Shown here: positions 61,524 through 64,000 of the stretch, piece after piece
How positions within the stretch are numbered: position 1 is the first letter of the stretch
Layout of the letters: every line of letters starts with the position of its first letter
Assembly (NCBI GenBank): GCA_036620675.1
Contig: JAZHEE010000022.1
Source: Jejubacter sp036620675
GTDB lineage: Bacteria; Pseudomonadota; Gammaproteobacteria; Enterobacterales; Enterobacteriaceae
Reading direction: 5' to 3' (one strand)
DNA length: 64,000 bases
Program-made: the position numbers and the translations under genes
Notes under the pieces: model-generated
Databases searched by the model: none
What the model was told of the DNA's origin: nothing
What the model saw: only the letters and a program-made list of their open reading frames with translations

Positions 61524-62911
61524 CTACGGCGGCGTGCCTTGATCAGATTGCGCCCGTCGTGGGGACGCAGCAGCATAAATATAGTGGCGGCGGCAATAGT
61601 GACCGCGCCCATGGTCAGAAAAGTGTAATGAAAGTGCTGTACCGTCGAACTATCGGTAAACCCTTCATAGAAGCGCAGTACCGCCGCGCTGACGGCGACC
61701 CCAAGGCTGATAGAGAGCTGTTGGGTAACCGCCAGCACGCTGTTGCCGCTACTGGCATTATCGTCGTTTAAATCGGCAAGTGTAATGGTATTCATGGCGG
61801 TGAACTGGGTGGACATTCCCATTCCCAGAATAAACAGCGGAATCAGCAACTGCCACACGGGCATTTGCGCATCCTGGAGCGCGAATTGTCCAATCATCAG
61901 ACCGATAAAAATGGTCACACCGATCAGCGTACGGCGGTAGCCCAGACGGCGCAGTATCTGGGTGACGGTGGATTTCGCCAGAATGGAGCCAATGGCGATG
62001 GGTGCCATCATACAGCCTGCGATAAGCGCGTCATGCCCGAAGCCCACCTGCAACATTAGCGGCATCAGAAACGGAACGCAGCCGGTTCCCAGACGGGAGG
62101 CGATATTGCCGGTAATACCGATAGAAAAGGTGCGTACTTTAAACAGCGGTAGCGCGATAAGCGGTGTGGGGTGATATCGGGCATGCAGCACGTAGGCCAT
62201 CAGCAGCAAAATTCCCCCGGCAACCACCGACAGCGACACCAGGCTTGCTACGACGCGTTCGCCGAACAGTTCCATCCCGCTGGAAATCAGCACCAGGCTC
62301 AAGCCAAACAGCAAAAAACCGGCCATGTCGAATCCCCGGTGCGGTGCGGTAAAGTCAGGCATATGGCGGTGGGCGTAAATCAGCCCCAGAATGCCGATAG
62401 GAATGTTTATCAAAAATATCCAGTGCCAGCTCGCCCAGGTGACCAGTACACCGCCCAGCATCGGGCCAAGAATGGGGCCGACAAGGCCCGGCATAGTGAC
62501 AAAGTTTAGCACCGGCAGCAGTTCATTACGTGGGTAAGCCCGCAGTAACGCCAGGCGAGCCACTGGCATCATCATGGCGCCGCCGATCCCCTGGATGACG
62601 CGAAAGATAACCAGCTCGGTCAGGGTTCCGGATAGCGCGCAGGCCAGCGAGCCCAGAGTGAAGAGCGTGACCGCCAGCATAAAAATGCGCCGGGTGCCGA
62701 AACGATCGGCCAGCCAGCCGCTTACGGGAATCAGCATGGCAACCGTCAGGGTATAGCTAATAATGGCGGACTGCATCGCCAGCGGCGAACGGTCGAGGCT
62801 GTGCGCGATCGCGGGCAGAGCGGTATTGAGTATAGTGGCGTCCAGTGCCTGCATAAAGAAAGCCATGGCTGCAATCCACGGCAGCCCGGCCATATTACGA
62901 CGTTTTTTCAT
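61520..62911 (-). CDS. hsrA: MFS transporter HsrA
   Basis: This is a 463-residue 14-helix drug:proton antiporter (DHA2) homologue of E. coli HsrA/YieO; the transport substrate is not established. ALDATILNTALPAIA is motif D1-like, SGWLADRFGTRRIF is the loop 2-3 motif, and RVIQGIGGAMMMPVARL follows. The start overlaps the yieP stop by four bases, so the two form an operon. Confidence 0.95.
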   Translation of the reverse strand: MKKRRNMAGLPWIAAMAFFMQALDATILNTALPAIAHSLDRSPLAMQSAIISYTLTVAMLIPVSGWLADRFGTRRIFMLAVTLFTLGSLACALSGTLTELVIFRVIQGIGGAMMMPVARLALLRAYPRNELLPVLNFVTMPGLVGPILGPMLGGVLVTWASWHWIFLINIPIGILGLIYAHRHMPDFTAPHRGFDMAGFLLFGLSLVLISSGMELFGERVVASLVSLSVVAGGILLLMAYVLHARYHPTPLIALPLFKVRTFSIGITGNIASRLGTGCVPFLMPLMLQVGFGHDALIAGCMMAPIAIGSILAKSTVTQILRRLGYRRTLIGVTIFIGLMIGQFALQDAQMPVWQLLIPLFILGMGMSTQFTAMNTITLADLNDDNASSGNSVLAVTQQLSISLGVAVSAAVLRFYEGFTDSSTVQHFHYTFLTMGAVTIAAATIFMLLRPHDGRNLIKARRRS

Positions 62912-63618
62912 TGAGTTAATGATGTATTCGGTAATGGGGCCTGGAGTAATGCCTGGCAGGCTTGCTCTGCCGCCTGGCTGTCCCCTTTGATAATGGCATT
63001 GACGACGGCCTGGTGGAGATCGAGCTTTACCACGCTGTTGTCGGTAATATACGAAAAATAGTTGTAATAGACGGAACGGAACAGATTGGCGAACGAAGAG
63101 AGAAACGGGTTGTTGCTCATCGCATAAATTTGCTCGTGGAAGGCCATATCGATATCCACCCAGCGCTGGCGATCGAAGTTTTTTTCCAGTTCATTCATCT
63201 GCGCCATCAGCGACTGCAATGCTTCCCGTTGAGAAGCGCTACCGTTGGATGCCGCCAGCGCGCAGGCCTGAGGCTCCAGAGAGTGGCGCATAACCAGAAA
63301 AGCATCGATGACGTTGGGGAAGCTTTCCACCTTCATCCACCAGCTCAGCAGCTCTTTATCCAGAAAGTTCCAGTTATTCTGGGGCATAACGCGGGTGCCG
63401 ATGCGCGGACGCGGCAGCAACATGCCTTTTGCGGTCAGTGTTTTTACGGCTTCCCTTACTGCAGTACGGCTAACGCCGAACTGTTCGCCCAGCTCTATCT
63501 CGCCCGGGAGAATGCTGCCTGGCGCATACTCGCCGTTAAAGATTTGCTGCGCCAGCTTTTCGGCCAGCACCCAGGAGAGGTTTTTGCGTGCCGCCTGCTG
63601 TTGTGCATTTAAAGACAT
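62908..63618 (-). CDS. yieP: GntR/FadR-family regulator YieP
   Basis: This is a 236-residue transcription factor with an N-terminal winged helix (LPGEIELGEQFGVSRTAVREAVKTLTAKGMLLPRPRIGTRV) and a C-terminal FCD helical domain (VDIDMAFHEQIYAMSNNPFLSSF). It probably controls the downstream hsrA. Same position next to rrnC in E. coli. Confidence 0.95.
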   Translation of the reverse strand: MSLNAQQQAARKNLSWVLAEKLAQQIFNGEYAPGSILPGEIELGEQFGVSRTAVREAVKTLTAKGMLLPRPRIGTRVMPQNNWNFLDKELLSWWMKVESFPNVIDAFLVMRHSLEPQACALAASNGSASQREALQSLMAQMNELEKNFDRQRWVDIDMAFHEQIYAMSNNPFLSSFANLFRSVYYNYFSYITDNSVVKLDLHQAVVNAIIKGDSQAAEQACQALLQAPLPNTSLTQ

Positions 63619-64000
63619 AGATGCATTCCCTGATCGCTGTTATCGGGACTAGTATGCCATTAGCCATAATTATGCGGTGGCAAAAACAGCAAATATCACA
63701 CAAATTGCTGATTTTTTGCTCCCCGGGGTGAAAAAATGCGCGCTTGAAAGTTTTTTTGAATTAACCCCTTGCCAGCACGAATTCAGGCCCTATAATGCGC
63801 CACCACTGACACGGAACAACGCCTTACGGCATGCCGGGTCAGCAAGGGAAAGGCCTGAAAAATTAGGCTTGACTCTGAAAGAGGAAAGCGTATTATACGC
63901 CACCTCGCGATGTGAGGCTCAACGCCCCGTCGCAACTGCTCTTTAACAATTTATCAGACAATCTGTGTGGGCACTCGAAAGCACTGATATCCTGAACGTC
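63619..64000 (+). promoter_or_regulatory. rrn operon promoters P1, P2 and leader
   Basis: P1: TTGCCA at 63769-63774 and TATAAT at 63791-63796 with a 16-base spacer and a GCGCC discriminator, preceded by A/T tracts fitting an UP element and Fis region. P2: TTGACT at 63869-63874 and TATTAT at 63891-63896, also 16 bases apart. The boxA antiterminator TGCTCTTTAACA is at 63937-63948. The 16S gene starts beyond the window edge. The location after yieP matches rrnC in E. coli. Confidence 0.93.

Overview
This is about 64 kb of an enterobacterial (Enterobacteriaceae) chromosome that spans the replication origin. Gene order closely follows the Escherichia coli oriC neighbourhood: dgo, gyrB-recF-dnaN-dnaA, rpmH-rnpA-yidD-yidC-mnmE, yieE-chrR-adeP-yieH, phoU-pstBACS, glmS-glmU, the atp operon, rsmG-mnmG, oriC, mioC, asnC/asnA, viaA-ravA, kup, rbsDACBKR, hsrA-yieP, and finally an rrn promoter. 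Most proteins look like near-identical E. coli counterparts. The genus cannot be fixed from the sequence alone. The tryptophanase genes that follow mnmE in E. coli are missing, as are the cbr and bgl genes that precede phoU there.

Layout. 1-4.7 kb holds the D-galactonate operon (dgoRKAD) plus an MFS transporter that is not DgoT-like and runs off the left edge. 4.7-6.4 kb holds a formate-tetrahydrofolate ligase gene not found at this position in E. coli. 6.4-18.5 kb is the replication, ribosome and membrane-insertion core, interrupted by an ERIC-type repeat between dnaN and recF. 18.6-22.5 kb holds a PPTase-like protein, a quinone reductase, an adenine permease and a phosphatase. 22.5-27.9 kb is an AT-rich island with four co-oriented genes: a fused two-domain acyltransferase resembling the ornithine-lipid synthase OlsF, a lipoprotein membrane-fusion protein, an ABC ATPase and an ABC-2 permease. 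27.9-32.6 kb is the Pst phosphate system, with a good Pho box at pstS. 32.7-36.5 kb holds a small secreted coiled-coil protein and the glmUS genes. 36.8-37.6 kb is a small AT-rich insert in the atpC-glmU junction, carrying a frameshifted type VI amidase effector (Tae4-like) and an intact immunity gene (Tai4-like). 37.7-48.3 kb is ATP synthase, rsmG, mnmG and oriC. 48.3-64 kb holds asnC/asnA, viaA-ravA, kup, the ribose operon, hsrA-yieP and the rrn promoters.

Most interesting candidate: the olsF-like gene with its exporter-like partners, placed directly downstream of phoU and pst. Its upstream region has a PHO-box-like repeat 11 bases before a possible -10 hexamer. Ornithine lipids commonly replace phospholipids under phosphate starvation, so this may be a phosphate-responsive aminolipid synthesis and transport module acquired beside the phosphate regulon. 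The OlsF assignment rests on domain order and motifs. The regulation and the link to the ABC transporter are inferences.
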